NCBI GenBank assembly: GCA_029624675.1
Contig: JARSSP010000041.1
Span: 248,001 to 312,000 of the forward strand
DNA length: 64,000 nt
Direction: 5' to 3'
Origin: Candidatus Contendibacter sp.
GTDB taxonomy: Bacteria; Pseudomonadota; Gammaproteobacteria; Competibacterales; Competibacteraceae
In this document: piece after piece, positions 20,512 to 29,958 of the stretch
How positions within the stretch are numbered: the stretch's first letter is position 1
Layout: each line of letters starts with the position of its first letter
Program-made: the position numbers and the translations under genes
Notes under the pieces: model-generated
What the model was told of the DNA's origin: nothing
The model's input: only the letters and a program-made list of their open reading frames with translations
The model's database searches: none

Positions 20512-21428
20512 ACGCTTCCGAGCAGGCCATTGAATCGATGATCATGCCCGATCTTGCGGGACAAGCCCCGATGCCCCGGCCCAAGCTCCATCGCGCCCCC
20601 CTTGAGGCTCGCGCGCTGAAAAGCGGCTTCCTGACCGCGCTGACCTGGATCGGGGCGATTCTCGCCAGCGTGCCGCTGTTCTCGGTCATCTACATGCTGT
20701 TGATCGAAGGCGGCTCTCGGCTGAACTGGGAAACGCTGACCGCCCTGCCCCCTTCCGCTTTCGATTTGGGGGGCGGCTTCGGCAACGCCATCGTGGGGAC
20801 CGTGGTCATGGTCGGCATCGCCACCCTGATCAGCGTGCCGCTCGGTATTCTGGCCGCCGTCTATCTGGCGATCCTCGACCCCGATGGCCGGTTGGCGCAC
20901 ACGGTGCGCTTTCTGGCCAAGGTGCTGACCGGCTTCCCGTCCATCCTGGCCGGCGTGTTTGTCTACGCTGTCATGGTGGTGGCCATGAAAACCTACTCCG
21001 CTCTCGCCGGCGGGGTCGCGCTGGCCGTGCTGATGCTGCCGACCGTGGTGTTGGCGGCGGAGCAGGCCATGGCGATGGTGCCGAAGAAAATGAAGGACGC
21101 CGCCTTCGGGATGGGCTGCACCCGCACCCAAGTCATCTTGAAGGTGGTCCTGCCCACGGGTGCGTCGGGTATCTTGACCGGCGTGATGCTGGCCATCGCC
21201 GGCGCCGCCGGCAACTCCGCGCCGCTGCTGTTCACCGCGCTGTTCAGCGATTACTACCTGCGCAGCCTGACCGAGCCGACCGCGTCGCTGGCCATCCTGA
21301 TTTTCAATTTCTCGGGGATGCCCTACGAAAACCAGATCCAGTTGGCCTGGGCCGCGTCCCTGGTGCTGGTGCTGATCGTCCTGGTGTTCAACATTCTCGC
21401 CCGCATCATCGGGCGCCAAAAATATTGA
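20508..21428 (+). CDS. pstA: Phosphate ABC transporter permease PstA
   Basis: Second permease subunit, 306 residues. The first hydrophobic segment is at about residues 45–67. The EAA-loop region reads [22 protein letters not shown], preceded by [18 protein letters not shown]. It overlaps pstC by four bases and is followed by pstB after 10 bases, in a single transcription unit. Confidence 0.95.
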   Translation: MNASEQAIESMIMPDLAGQAPMPRPKLHRAPLEARALKSGFLTALTWIGAILASVPLFSVIYMLLIEGGSRLNWETLTALPPSAFDLGGGFGNAIVGTVVMVGIATLISVPLGILAAVYLAILDPDGRLAHTVRFLAKVLTGFPSILAGVFVYAVMVVAMKTYSALAGGVALAVLMLPTVVLAAEQAMAMVPKKMKDAAFGMGCTRTQVILKVVLPTGASGILTGVMLAIAGAAGNSAPLLFTALFSDYYLRSLTEPTASLAILIFNFSGMPYENQIQLAWAASLVLVLIVLVFNILARIIGRQKY

Positions 21429-21438
21429 GGTCATCGAC

Positions 21439-22260
21439 ATGAATGCAAACCCGGAAATGATGGCGGCCGGGACGGCGTCCTCTCGCAACGGCATCGTGAT
21501 GGATTGCCAGCTCGAAAAAGTGTTCTACGGCGACTTTCTCGCGGTGCGCGACAGCCAGGTGCCTATCGAGAAGAACAAGATCACCGGCTTCATCGGTCCC
21601 TCGGGTTGTGGCAAGAGCACCGTGCTGCGCAGCCTCAACCGCATGAACGACCTGATTCCGATCTTCCGTTTCGAGGGAAAGGTCAGCTACCACGGTCAGG
21701 ACATTTACGACAAGAAGGTCGATCCGGTGGTGGTGCGCCGCTACATCGGCATGGTGTTCCAGCAGCCGAACCCGTTCGCGATGAGCATCTACGACAACGT
21801 CGCCTTCGGCCTGCGCCTGAACGGCTTCAAGGGCAATTTGGACGAGCGGGTGGAGAAAGCTCTGCACGGCGCGGCGATCTGGAACGAGGTCAAGGACAAG
21901 CTGAAAAACAGTGGTCTGTCCCTGTCCGGCGGCCAGCAGCAGCGGCTTTGCATCGCTCGCGCCATCGCCACCGAACCGGACGTGCTGCTGATGGACGAGC
22001 CCTGCTCGGCGCTGGACCCCATCGCCACCCGGCGGGTCGAGGAACTGATGATCGAACTCAAGGAGAAATACACCATCGCGCTGGTCACCCACAACATGCA
22101 GCAGGCCATACGGGTAGCCGACACGACGGCCTTCTTCGGGGTGGACATCTCCCAAGGCAGCCGCACCGGCTATCTGGTGGAGATGGGACCGACGAAGAAA
22201 ATTTTCGAGGAGCCGGAGCAACAATTGACCCGGCAATACGTCCGGGGCGAGTTCAGTTGA
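21439..22260 (+). CDS. pstB: Phosphate ABC transporter ATP-binding protein PstB
   Basis: Cytoplasmic ATPase of the phosphate importer, 273 residues. Walker A is [13 protein letters not shown], the signature is [16 protein letters not shown], Walker [14 protein letters not shown] and the switch His is in [10 protein letters not shown]. In other bacteria PstB works with PhoU and PhoR in phosphate sensing. No phoU follows here; the next genes are a second pstS and a Fic-like gene. Confidence 0.96.
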   Translation: MNANPEMMAAGTASSRNGIVMDCQLEKVFYGDFLAVRDSQVPIEKNKITGFIGPSGCGKSTVLRSLNRMNDLIPIFRFEGKVSYHGQDIYDKKVDPVVVRRYIGMVFQQPNPFAMSIYDNVAFGLRLNGFKGNLDERVEKALHGAAIWNEVKDKLKNSGLSLSGGQQQRLCIARAIATEPDVLLMDEPCSALDPIATRRVEELMIELKEKYTIALVTHNMQQAIRVADTTAFFGVDISQGSRTGYLVEMGPTKKIFEEPEQQLTRQYVRGEFS

Positions 22261-22277
22261 AGTCGAGAGGACACGTC

Positions 22278-23339
22278 ATGGCGATGCGATTGCTACTGAC
22301 CGCCGCGCTTGGGCTAGCCGGCATGGTTTCCCTGGCCTTCGGCCAAAACCCGACCCCGACGCCCCCTGGCGCCGCCACGAGCGAGCGGGTGGCATTGCGC
22401 GGCGCTGGAGCGACTTTTCCCGCGCCGCTTTACCTGAAATGGATCGACGTTTACACCAAGGCCAATCCCAACGTCGCCATCGAGTATCAAGCGGTCGGTA
22501 GCGGCGAGGGCACCAAACTGTTCCTGGAGAACGCCGTCGATTTCGGCGCCAGCGACGCGGCGTTGACCGACGAGCAGATCAAGCAGGCCAAAGCGGGCGC
22601 CACCCTGGTTCCGACCACCGCCGGCGCCCTCGTGCTGGCCTACAATCTGCCGGACGTGGCCGGGACGCTGAAACTCAGCCGGGAGGTGTACGCCGACATC
22701 TTCCTCGGCAAGATTCGCGAATGGAACGATCCGCGCATCCAGGCGCTCAACCCCGATCTCAAGTTGCCGAAACAGACCATTATTTTGGTCGCCCGCCAGG
22801 ACAGCAGCGGCACCACCTACGCGCTGACCAACCACCTGAGCGCGATCAGCGAAGCCTGGCGCAAAGGGCCGGGCACCGGCAAGACCGTGGATTGGCCCGG
22901 CGTTTCCATGACCGCCCGCGGCAACGAAGGCGTCGCCGGCCGCATCAAGCGGAGCTGGGGATCGCTCGGCTACGTCGAATACGGCTTCGCCAAACGGCTC
23001 GGCTTGCCCGTCATCCACCTGCAAAACAAAGCGGGAACTTTCGTCGAACCCAATCTGAACAGCGGTCAGGCCGCGCTGGCCGCCAATGTCGGCCAGATTC
23101 CGAGCAACCTGCGGGTGTTCCTGCCCGACCCCGAGGGCCAGGACTCGTATCCCATCGTCACCTTCACCTGGCTGCTGCTGCACGACCAATACCTCGATCC
23201 ACGGAAAAGTGCGGCGCTCAAGGGGTTCGTGAACTGGGCCTTGACCGACGGGCAGCGTTATAGCAGCGATCAGGGGTATATTCCGTTACCCGAGAGCGTG
23301 GCGACGCTCGCCCGCGCGGCGGTGGACCGCGTTCGGTGA
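22278..23339 (+). CDS. pstS: Second phosphate-binding protein PstS
   Basis: A protein of 353 residues starting MAMRLLLTAALGLAGMVSLA at ATG 22278, behind GAGAGG. The open frame extends far upstream, but that part is the antisense-like shadow of pstB. After the signal peptide comes a short Pro/Thr-rich linker, then the PstS pattern GAGATFPAPLYLKW, VGSGEGTKLFLENAVDFGAS and ARQDSSGTTYALTNHLS. It is clearly related to the first PstS but not a recent copy. A second binding protein at the distal end of the operon may differ in affinity; this is inference. Confidence 0.94.
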   Translation: MAMRLLLTAALGLAGMVSLAFGQNPTPTPPGAATSERVALRGAGATFPAPLYLKWIDVYTKANPNVAIEYQAVGSGEGTKLFLENAVDFGASDAALTDEQIKQAKAGATLVPTTAGALVLAYNLPDVAGTLKLSREVYADIFLGKIREWNDPRIQALNPDLKLPKQTIILVARQDSSGTTYALTNHLSAISEAWRKGPGTGKTVDWPGVSMTARGNEGVAGRIKRSWGSLGYVEYGFAKRLGLPVIHLQNKAGTFVEPNLNSGQAALAANVGQIPSNLRVFLPDPEGQDSYPIVTFTWLLLHDQYLDPRKSAALKGFVNWALTDGQRYSSDQGYIPLPESVATLARAAVDRVR

Positions 23340-23342
23340 GCC

Positions 23343-24074
23343 ATGGGCTTGCTGAACCTGGCCGCGATCAAGTCTTCCCTGCGCCGAGTGCAACGCGAGT
23401 TCGAGTCCATTAACCGGCGTTTGAGCGGGCAGCGGGACCCGATGAGCGACATCGTGGTCGAAAATTTGTTGGCGGCCTACACCTTCGTCGATGCCCTGAT
23501 CGATTGGGACATCGACGTTTTTTCCATGGGCAAACACAAGTATCTGCTCGAACTGAACAATATCGTCCTGTGTGGTCCCGATCAAACCTTGCGCGCCGAA
23601 TTCGCCCGACACATCGAAGCCACCAAAGGCCGGTTCTACAACGAGCCGAAAGGTGGAATCGAGGACATCGTGGAATGGCGTGCCCGCCATCTGGGCGAAT
23701 CGGCTTGGAAATTGGCCGCTGGCCTTTACGTGCGGACGCTCAGCAAGCCACAACTGTTTATCGAAGGCAACCATCGTACTGGCGCCCTGATCGCCAGCTA
23801 TGTCTTGCTGCGCACCGGGAAACCACCCTTCGTGCTGACCGTCGAGAACGCCCCAGCTTATTTCGAGCCCTCGACGGTCATTCGCAATACTAGCAAGCTC
23901 GGACCGATAGCTTTGTTTCGATTGCCAGGAATCAAGAAGCGCTTTGCTCAATTTTTAGAGGATCAGGCCGATTCTCGCTTTTTGCTCGCCCCGGACGCGC
24001 GAACTCCTTCGTACCCGCACGATCCCTCAATCTCCCCACGATCACCCTGTTTCCAAGCTGGTCCCGAACCATAA
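23343..24074 (+). CDS. Fic-like (Fido) protein lacking the catalytic histidine
   Basis: A protein of 243 residues starting 3 bases after the pstS stop. Residues 137–147 (QLFIEGNHRTG) align with the Fic motif HxFx[D/E]GNxR, but the catalytic His is Gln. The following helix ALIASYVLLRTGKPPFVLT also fits the Fic fold. Active Fic enzymes transfer AMP or other phospho-moieties to proteins; without the His, AMP transfer is not expected, while nucleotide binding or another reaction is possible. It occupies the place where phoU usually sits in a pst operon, directly before ppk, so a regulatory role in phosphate or polyphosphate metabolism is attractive but unproven. Confidence 0.6.
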   Translation: MGLLNLAAIKSSLRRVQREFESINRRLSGQRDPMSDIVVENLLAAYTFVDALIDWDIDVFSMGKHKYLLELNNIVLCGPDQTLRAEFARHIEATKGRFYNEPKGGIEDIVEWRARHLGESAWKLAAGLYVRTLSKPQLFIEGNHRTGALIASYVLLRTGKPPFVLTVENAPAYFEPSTVIRNTSKLGPIALFRLPGIKKRFAQFLEDQADSRFLLAPDARTPSYPHDPSISPRSPCFQAGPEP

Positions 24075-24122
24075 TAAACACTGCCGCGCCGTATGGGGCG
24101 CCGATCTTCGAGGAAAATCCGC

Positions 24123-26327
24123 ATGTCCGCCAAGCACCCTGAATCCGGAACTGGCATCAACTTGTCGCGAATCAAACCCAAGCGCGCCAAGGTCCGGCAT
24201 GATCCAAACTTGACCGCCAACGACCCAGCGTTGACCTCCAAGAAAGGTCTTCTGGCCCATGCCTGGATCGACCGGGATCTGAGCTGGCTTGACTTCAACC
24301 GGCGGGTGCTGCACGAGGCGCTGGACGAACGCACGCCACTGCTCGAACGGCTTAAGTTCCTGGCGATCTTCACCTCGAACCTTGACGAGTTCTACATGAA
24401 GCGTGTCGGCCTGTTGCGCGGCGTGGCGGAGGTCCAAAGCGAGGACGACCCGGCGGCGCGCGGCGGCATTCGCGTTCGGCTCGCCGAAATTCGCAAGACG
24501 GTTCTCGATCAGTTGGCGGAACAGGCACGCTGCTATCGGGATCTGGTACCCAGATTAGCCGGCCACGGCATCGTTCTCGCCGAGTGGAGCGAATTGACCC
24601 AGGCGCAGCGGGACGAAGCGTCGCGCTTTTTCGACCGTAACGTCTCTCCGGCGTTGACTCCGCTCGGAATGGACCCAGCGCATCCTTTCCCCTTCATGTC
24701 GAATCTCTCGACCAACTGGGGCTTCATCCTGCATAACCCCGACACCGACGAATACGTCCCGGTCCGGGTGAAGATTCCGACCATGCTACCGGCCTGGATT
24801 CCGCTCAAGGCCGACGTAAAGCCCGGCGAGCGCCGGTTTCTGCGCCTGGAGGATTTGATCCGGCACAGCGCCGACAAGCTGTTTCCCGGCATGGAACTGA
24901 TCGACGCCACCCTGTTTCGCATCCTGCGCAACGCGGAAATCGAATTGGACGAGGAAGAAGAAAGTCTGCGCGAAGCCGTGACCGAAGCGCTACAGCAACG
25001 GCGCTTCGAACCGGTGGTCCGCCTGGACCTCGCTCCGGACGCCAACCCCGCGCTCCGCCAGGGACTGATGGAACGGTTCGAGTTGAGCGACGACGACGTA
25101 TACGAGTTGCCCGGCCTGCTCGATTACACCGGCCTGTTCCAAATCGCCGGCCTCGACGTGCCGGCATTGCGCGATCCGCACTGGACACCCCTGCCCCCGC
25201 CCCGCCTGCCTAACGAAGAGGTGGACATCTTCGCGGCGATCCAGGCCGGCGATTTGCTGCTCCATCATCCCTACGAAAGCTTCGATATGAGCGTCGAGGA
25301 TTTCATCAGCGACGCCGCCATCGATCCGCAAACGGTGGCGATCAAAATGACCGTCTACCGCGTCGGCGACGACACGCCGTTCGTGCGCTCGCTGATCCGC
25401 GCCGCCGAAGCGGGCAAACAGGTGGCGTGCGTGATCGAGTTGAAAGCGCGGTTCGACGAGGCGCGCAACCTGCTTTGGGCACAGGAACTGCAAAAGGTCG
25501 GCGCGCATGTCACCTACGGCGTGATGGGGCTGAAAACCCATACCAAGGTGGCGCTGGTGGTGCGCAAGGAAGGACACGACCTGCGCTGTTACGCCCACAT
25601 CGGCACCGGCAACTACCACGTCAAGACCGCGCGGCTTTACACCGACGTCGGCCTGCTGACCCGCGACCCCGCCATCACCGCCGACGTGGTCAACCTGTTC
25701 CATTACCTGACCGGCTGCTCGCGCACCCCCCGGTTCGAGAAACTGCTGGTCGCTCCGATCAACATGCGGCAGCGCTTTTTGGCCAGCATCGAGCGGGAAA
25801 TCGAGTATCATCGCGCCGGCCGGCCGGCCCGGATCGTCGCCAAGATGAATCAGGTTGAGGATCTGGAAATGGCGCGGGCGTTGTCGGCGGCGTCCCAGGC
25901 GGGCGTGCCGGTCGATCTGATCGTGCGCGGTTTCTGTTGTCTGGTGCCGGGCGTGCCCGGCTGGACCGAAAACGTGCGGGTGCGCTCGATCATCGGCCGC
26001 TTCCTGGAACATTCGCGGATTTTCCACTTCGCGAACGGCCAGGACGATCCGCTGGCGGGTGAATTCATCATCGGGTCGGCCGACTGGATGCACCGCAACC
26101 TGTCGGGCCGGGTCGAGGCGGCGACCCCGGTGGAAGACCGGACGGCGCGCGAGCGGTTGTGGGAAATTCTCGACATCTGCCTGCGCGACCAGCGCCAGGC
26201 GTGGCTGATGCAGCCCGACGGCAGCTACGTCCGGAGCCAGCCGGCGGAGGATGCGACCGGACCGGCCGCGGTGGGCACCCACGCCTGGCTAATGGACCTG
26301 ACGCGTCGTCGGGCACCGGGCGCTTAA
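24123..26327 (+). CDS. ppk: Polyphosphate kinase 1
   Basis: Reversibly extends polyphosphate from ATP. The 734 residues start at ATG 24123 behind GAGGA; an in-frame ATG at 24093 lacks a site. PPK1 features in order are the N-domain start DRDLSWLDFNRRVLHEA, SNLDEFYMKRVGLLRG, then HHPYESFDMSVEDFI and KMTVYRVG. The phospholipase-D-like core has the phospho-His candidate in GLKTHTKVALVVRKEG and YAHIGTGNYHVKTARLYTD. It follows the pst genes and the Fic-like gene with a 48-base gap, so co-induction under phosphate stress is plausible. Confidence 0.96.
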   Translation: MSAKHPESGTGINLSRIKPKRAKVRHDPNLTANDPALTSKKGLLAHAWIDRDLSWLDFNRRVLHEALDERTPLLERLKFLAIFTSNLDEFYMKRVGLLRGVAEVQSEDDPAARGGIRVRLAEIRKTVLDQLAEQARCYRDLVPRLAGHGIVLAEWSELTQAQRDEASRFFDRNVSPALTPLGMDPAHPFPFMSNLSTNWGFILHNPDTDEYVPVRVKIPTMLPAWIPLKADVKPGERRFLRLEDLIRHSADKLFPGMELIDATLFRILRNAEIELDEEEESLREAVTEALQQRRFEPVVRLDLAPDANPALRQGLMERFELSDDDVYELPGLLDYTGLFQIAGLDVPALRDPHWTPLPPPRLPNEEVDIFAAIQAGDLLLHHPYESFDMSVEDFISDAAIDPQTVAIKMTVYRVGDDTPFVRSLIRAAEAGKQVACVIELKARFDEARNLLWAQELQKVGAHVTYGVMGLKTHTKVALVVRKEGHDLRCYAHIGTGNYHVKTARLYTDVGLLTRDPAITADVVNLFHYLTGCSRTPRFEKLLVAPINMRQRFLASIEREIEYHRAGRPARIVAKMNQVEDLEMARALSAASQAGVPVDLIVRGFCCLVPGVPGWTENVRVRSIIGRFLEHSRIFHFANGQDDPLAGEFIIGSADWMHRNLSGRVEAATPVEDRTARERLWEILDICLRDQRQAWLMQPDGSYVRSQPAEDATGPAAVGTHAWLMDLTRRRAPGA

Positions 26328-26349
26328 CTCCAAACGACATGGTGGATAC

Positions 26350-26946
26350 GTGCGAATCTCTTTCGATATCGACGATACCCTGATTTGTGACTGCTCCGTT
26401 CCCACCGAACAACACGTCTCCTGGTGGCGCCGCTGGCGCTACCCCGAACGACTTCGCCGTGGCACGCGGTCGCTCATGACCGCCCTGATCCGACGCCGCT
26501 GCAAGATCTGGATTTACACCTCGTCCGGCCGCTGTCCGCGTTACCTGAAATCCTGGTTCGCCAGTTTCGGGATTCCAGTCGAAGGCGTTGTTAACCTGGA
26601 CCGGCACGAGCGGATGGTCGGCTTGCGGGGGCCATCGAAATTTCCGCCCGCTTTCGGCATCGACCTTCATGTGGACGATTCGCCTGGCGTCGCCATGGAA
26701 GGCGCAGATCACCGATTTCCGGTCCTGGTGGTCGCGCCGCACGATTCGGATTGGGTGGAGCGGGTGTTGAGCGAAGTCGATGGGCGGATCGGATCGAACG
26801 CCCATTGGCGCGCACGACAGTGGGTTCCGGGTTGGTCATTCGATGCCAAGCGGATTTTTCGGGATGGTTTGGTCCGATTATCGTTGTCGGACCACCAAAA
26901 CCTGGCCTACCTTGTCGGCGACATCAAACCCGCTGTTGGCCGCTGA
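26350..26946 (+). CDS. HAD-superfamily small phosphatase-like protein
   Basis: A protein of 198 residues starting at GTG 26350, 22 bases after ppk. HAD motif I is FDIDDTLI (residues 5–12, Asp nucleophile and DxD), motif II YTSSGR (Ser/Thr) and motif IV VDDSPG. The short insertion between motifs I and II (WWRRWRYPERLRRG) suggests a minimal cap. A role as a phosphatase is inferred from the motifs; the substrate is unknown. Its position at the end of the pst–ppk cluster makes a phosphate-related role possible. Confidence 0.7.
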   Translation: MRISFDIDDTLICDCSVPTEQHVSWWRRWRYPERLRRGTRSLMTALIRRRCKIWIYTSSGRCPRYLKSWFASFGIPVEGVVNLDRHERMVGLRGPSKFPPAFGIDLHVDDSPGVAMEGADHRFPVLVVAPHDSDWVERVLSEVDGRIGSNAHWRARQWVPGWSFDAKRIFRDGLVRLSLSDHQNLAYLVGDIKPAVGR

Positions 26947-27088
26947 CTGGGGGTTGGAATCCTAAGGCGTCTCGTTTCACGTTGGCTCGCAACAGCGCGA
27001 AACTCCTGCCTGGGACGCGGCGATTGGTCAGGTGCATGCCCTGTTCGACTGGATGGAAAAAGAGCGTTTTCGCCTGAAAGGCGTCAAG
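26930..27088 (+). pseudogene. Internal fragment of a PLP-dependent ornithine/diamino-acid decarboxylase
   Basis: Plus-strand reading gives LLAADWGLES, a TAA stop at 26963–26965, then GVSFHVGSQQRETPAWDAAI and GQVHALFDWMEKERFRLKGVK. The YGVSFHVGSQQ pattern is characteristic of group IV ornithine decarboxylases; the stop sits exactly where Tyr is expected. Start, active-site Lys region and C-terminus are missing. It ends at the same point where the minus-strand dehydrogenase remnant ends, so a deletion seems to have joined two polyamine genes. Confidence 0.6.
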
Positions 27089-27140
27089 TCGCCCCGTGGG
27101 CAACACCGCCGGCGCCCACGATCAGCACATTTTTCTCCAT
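27084..27140 (-). pseudogene. N-terminal stub of carboxynorspermidine dehydrogenase
   Basis: ATG 27140, with AGGAAA upstream, reads MEKNVLIVGAGGVAHGAT and stops. This matches the NAD(P)-binding start of carboxynorspermidine/saccharopine dehydrogenases (typically KNVLIIGAGGVAHV). It begins 18 bases after the nspC stop on the same strand, which is the expected partner. The rest of the gene is gone. Confidence 0.6.
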
Positions 27141-27158
27141 GTCGATGATTTTCCTGAC

Positions 27159-28280
27159 TCAGGAAAGGCTGCGCTTGAAATCCTTGTATCGGAATCTTCG
27201 GACCACATCCACGGTTCCATCCAGCCTGCGCACCACGATGGAGGGCATGGGCAGGCCGTTGAACCAGTTTTTCTTCACCATCGTGTACCCCGCCGCGTCC
27301 GCGATGCGGACTTCGCTGCCAACCCTCAACTTGCTCCTTAATTTGTACTCGCCAAACACGTCTCCCGCCAAGCAGGTTCGGCCCGCGAGCATGACCCGAT
27401 AGCGCCCCGGTTCGGGATAGGATATCTTCGCGGTCGTGCGGTAAATCAGATGGTCCAGCATGTGCGCCTCGACCGAGGCGTCGACAATGGCGACATCAAT
27501 TTCATTGTGGATGGCGTCCAGCACCGTGGTCACCAGCTCGGCGCAATTCGTGATGGCGGCTTCTCCGGGCTCCAAATAGACTTGAACGCCGAATTTTTCG
27601 GAGAAACCTTTTAACTTCTCGCAGAATCGATCCACGGGATAACCTTCCTTGGTGAAATAAAGCCCGCCGCCAAGACTAACCCACTCCAACCTTTCGAGCA
27701 ACGGTCCATAATTCTCGCCGATGTGGTCAATAGCCGTGGAGATGTTTTCAACATCGTCATTTTCGCAATTAAAATGAAACATGACCCCGCTTAAAAGAGG
27801 CGCGACCTTTGTGATATCGTCTTTATTGGAGACACCCAGCCTCGAATATTTTCTCGCCGGATCGGCTAAGTCGAAATGCGAGTAGCTGATCCCAGGATTG
27901 ACCCTCAAACCCAGCTTTATTTCACCCACAAGAGCACGATATCGGTTCAATTGCGATATCGAATTGAAGATCACTTTATTGGCAAATTTTGTGACGGCCT
28001 TAACGTCTTTTTCGGAAAATCCCACGCTGTAGGCATGAACTTCCTTGCCAAATTTTTCGTGGCCGAGACGCGCCTCGAACAGGGAACTGCTCGTGGTTCC
28101 ATCCAGATATTGCCGCATCAGCTCGAACACGCTCCAGGTCGAAAAGCATTTCAGCGCCAGCACCGATTTCGCGCCCGACGCTTCGCGTACCTGCTGAATG
28201 ATCTTCAGGTTTTTTTCCAGCTTGTTTTCGTCGATCAGGTAATAGGGCGTGGTCAGTTTGGTCATGCGCTGTACGTCCAT
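27159..28280 (-). CDS. nspC: Carboxynorspermidine decarboxylase
   Basis: PLP enzyme that decarboxylates carboxyspermidine or carboxynorspermidine, the last step of the alternative spermidine pathway. About 373 residues from ATG 28280 (MDVQRMTKLTTPYYLIDENK); ATG 28265 and an earlier frame start at 28334 are alternatives. Family features: SVLALKCFSTWSVFELMRQY carries the PLP Lys (about residue 47), then GLRVNPGISYSHFDLADP, FHFNCEN and VSLGGGLYFTKEGYP. It is less GC-rich than its surroundings. Its partner dehydrogenase and an ornithine decarboxylase survive here only as fragments, so the enzyme may depend on genes elsewhere or be losing its function. Confidence 0.9.
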   Translation of the reverse strand: MDVQRMTKLTTPYYLIDENKLEKNLKIIQQVREASGAKSVLALKCFSTWSVFELMRQYLDGTTSSSLFEARLGHEKFGKEVHAYSVGFSEKDVKAVTKFANKVIFNSISQLNRYRALVGEIKLGLRVNPGISYSHFDLADPARKYSRLGVSNKDDITKVAPLLSGVMFHFNCENDDVENISTAIDHIGENYGPLLERLEWVSLGGGLYFTKEGYPVDRFCEKLKGFSEKFGVQVYLEPGEAAITNCAELVTTVLDAIHNEIDVAIVDASVEAHMLDHLIYRTTAKISYPEPGRYRVMLAGRTCLAGDVFGEYKLRSKLRVGSEVRIADAAGYTMVKKNWFNGLPMPSIVVRRLDGTVDVVRRFRYKDFKRSLS

Positions 28281-28394
28281 CGAAAAGCTCGAAATGAGGT
28301 AATGAGAATAGCTCAATAACAGATGCGTCGGCACTTTAACTGTGCGAGCTCCGTTCGACTCAAGATATCAACTTTGTTGGAGAGGCTAAAGCGG

Positions 28395-28960
28395 CTATTT
28401 GAGAAATTTCTCGTACAGGCTGAGCAGCAGCTCCATCACGATCAAAATCACGATGTACCACTCCACCCGCAAGCTGCGCCGGGCTTGCAATAAATCTAGC
28501 ACGGTTTCGGCGGTGCGTCCGATGACTTCGAGATTGCGGTCCAAAGCCAGTTGCCGCTCGTGCAACTCGTACTCGTCCTCCAAACGGACATACAGCACCT
28601 CCAGATCCGGTTTCTCCCATAGGATCTCCGGCTTTTCGCCCACCTCGACCCGCCCTACCATCCGATGTTGCGTCAACAGGATATGGCCGATATCGGGTCA
28701 ACACTTTCACCTGATAGGTTCCCCCCCCGCCCCGCTCCAAATCGACCGCCAGCGGCTCCACATGATCGAAGGTGGCGGAAATGCGCTTTTCGTCGTCGGC
28801 CAGCGCCACGCTTTTGGCCAGAACGTCGGCGATGACGTGAAATCGCTCCAAGCTCAACTCGCGAACGAGCAACGCGCCTTTTTCCAATCCTTCCTTACTT
28901 TCGGCGGTTCCCACCCGAACGTCGAGGGATGGTCTCCGCCCGCGACGCCCTGGAACTGGA
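28395..28960 (-). pseudogene. Decayed DUF155 (RMD1/RMND1-like) membrane protein gene
   Basis: The C-terminal part (28395–28680) reads TQHRMVGRVEVGEKPEILW, then ERQLALDRNLEVIGRTAETV and RRSLRVEWYIVILIVMELLL, which is the conserved tail of DUF155 proteins with its terminal membrane segment. The preceding part lies in another frame (ALLVRELSLERFHVIADVLA, ISATFDHVEPLAVDLERG). The break falls at a run of eight C on the plus strand (near 28720) plus a second shift near 28690. The N-terminal 100 or so residues of the usual 260-residue protein are absent. Mutation or assembly error at the homopolymer could explain the first shift but not the missing N-terminus. Confidence 0.75.
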
Positions 28961-29093
28961 AGCCGCCGAATTCGAGGCAACATTACGTCAACGCGAGCAC
29001 TTGCGAGCGATCATGGCCTAATTTGGGCTTAGAAGCACCCGGCGCCGCGCCGGCGCCGGAGTGACGGCGGATTTCAAGAAATTCGTTGAATAA

Positions 29094-29924
29094 TCAACCC
29101 AGGATGTGATAGCCACCGTCGATGTACATCACGTCACCGGTGATCATCTTGGCGTAGTCGGTGGCGAGAAAGGCGGTGGCGACCCCCACGTCCTCGATGG
29201 TGCAGAGCGCCCGTTCCGGCGCGCGCTCGGCGGCTTTCTCCAGCAGATCATCGAACCGGTTGATGCCGGAGGCGGCTCGGGTCTTGATCGGGCCGGGCGA
29301 GATCGGATGCACCCGAATGCCTTTCGGCCCCAGTTCGGCGGCCAGATAGATGGCCGCCGCCTGGAGCGTGGCCTTCACCGGACCCATGACGTTGTAGTGC
29401 TCGACCACCCGTTCGGCGCCGTAATAGGTCATGGCGAACAGGGTACCGCCATCCACCATCAGCGGTTCCGCCAGATGCGCCATCTCGATAAAGGAATAAC
29501 AAGACACGTCCATCGCGGTCAGAAATCCCTCCCGCGAGCAATCCACCACCCGCCCGTGCAAGTCCTCCCGAGGGGCGAAGGCGATGGAGTGCATGGCGAT
29601 ATCCAGCCGGCCCCAATGTTGGCGGATCGCATCGAACACCGCTTCCATTTGCCCCTCAACCCGCACATCGCAGGGAAGATACAGATCAGGGGGAACGTCG
29701 AGCGCCTCGGCCAGGGGTTGGGTGTATGGCTTGGTCTTCTCGCTAAGGTAAGTCATCGCGATCTCGGCGCCCATTTTGCGCATGGCGCGGGCGCAGCCGA
29801 AGGCGATGGATTGATCGTTGGCGATGCCGAGGATGACGGCTTTCTTGCCCACCAGCGCGAGCGAGGTGATCTTTTCGATCGGATCATCCTCGGGCGGCAC
29901 ATACTTCTCGATGGGTGTTGACAT
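29094..29924 (-). CDS. fabI: Enoyl-[acyl-carrier-protein] reductase (NADH)
   Basis: Reduces enoyl-ACP in the last step of each fatty-acid elongation cycle. The protein has 276 residues. The SDR-type cofactor site begins LVGKKAVILGIANDQSIAFG. The FabI catalytic pattern Tyr-x6-Lys lies in YYGAERVVEHYNVMGPVKA, and the end MITGDVMYIDGGYHILG is typical. It has a 20-residue N-terminal extension (MSTPIEKYVPPEDDP) compared with E. coli FabI. It lies downstream of ackA on the same strand, an arrangement seen in other proteobacteria as pta–ackA–fabI. Confidence 0.95.
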   Translation of the reverse strand: MSTPIEKYVPPEDDPIEKITSLALVGKKAVILGIANDQSIAFGCARAMRKMGAEIAMTYLSEKTKPYTQPLAEALDVPPDLYLPCDVRVEGQMEAVFDAIRQHWGRLDIAMHSIAFAPREDLHGRVVDCSREGFLTAMDVSCYSFIEMAHLAEPLMVDGGTLFAMTYYGAERVVEHYNVMGPVKATLQAAAIYLAAELGPKGIRVHPISPGPIKTRAASGINRFDDLLEKAAERAPERALCTIEDVGVATAFLATDYAKMITGDVMYIDGGYHILG

Positions 29925-29958
29925 CGGGGGTTACTCCTAGTTGGAAACGGCGCGGCGA

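Noticed and set aside
21504..22277. N-terminal extension of the second pstS frame
   Set aside because: It reads pstB in another frame; the signal peptide begins at 22278 behind a ribosome site.
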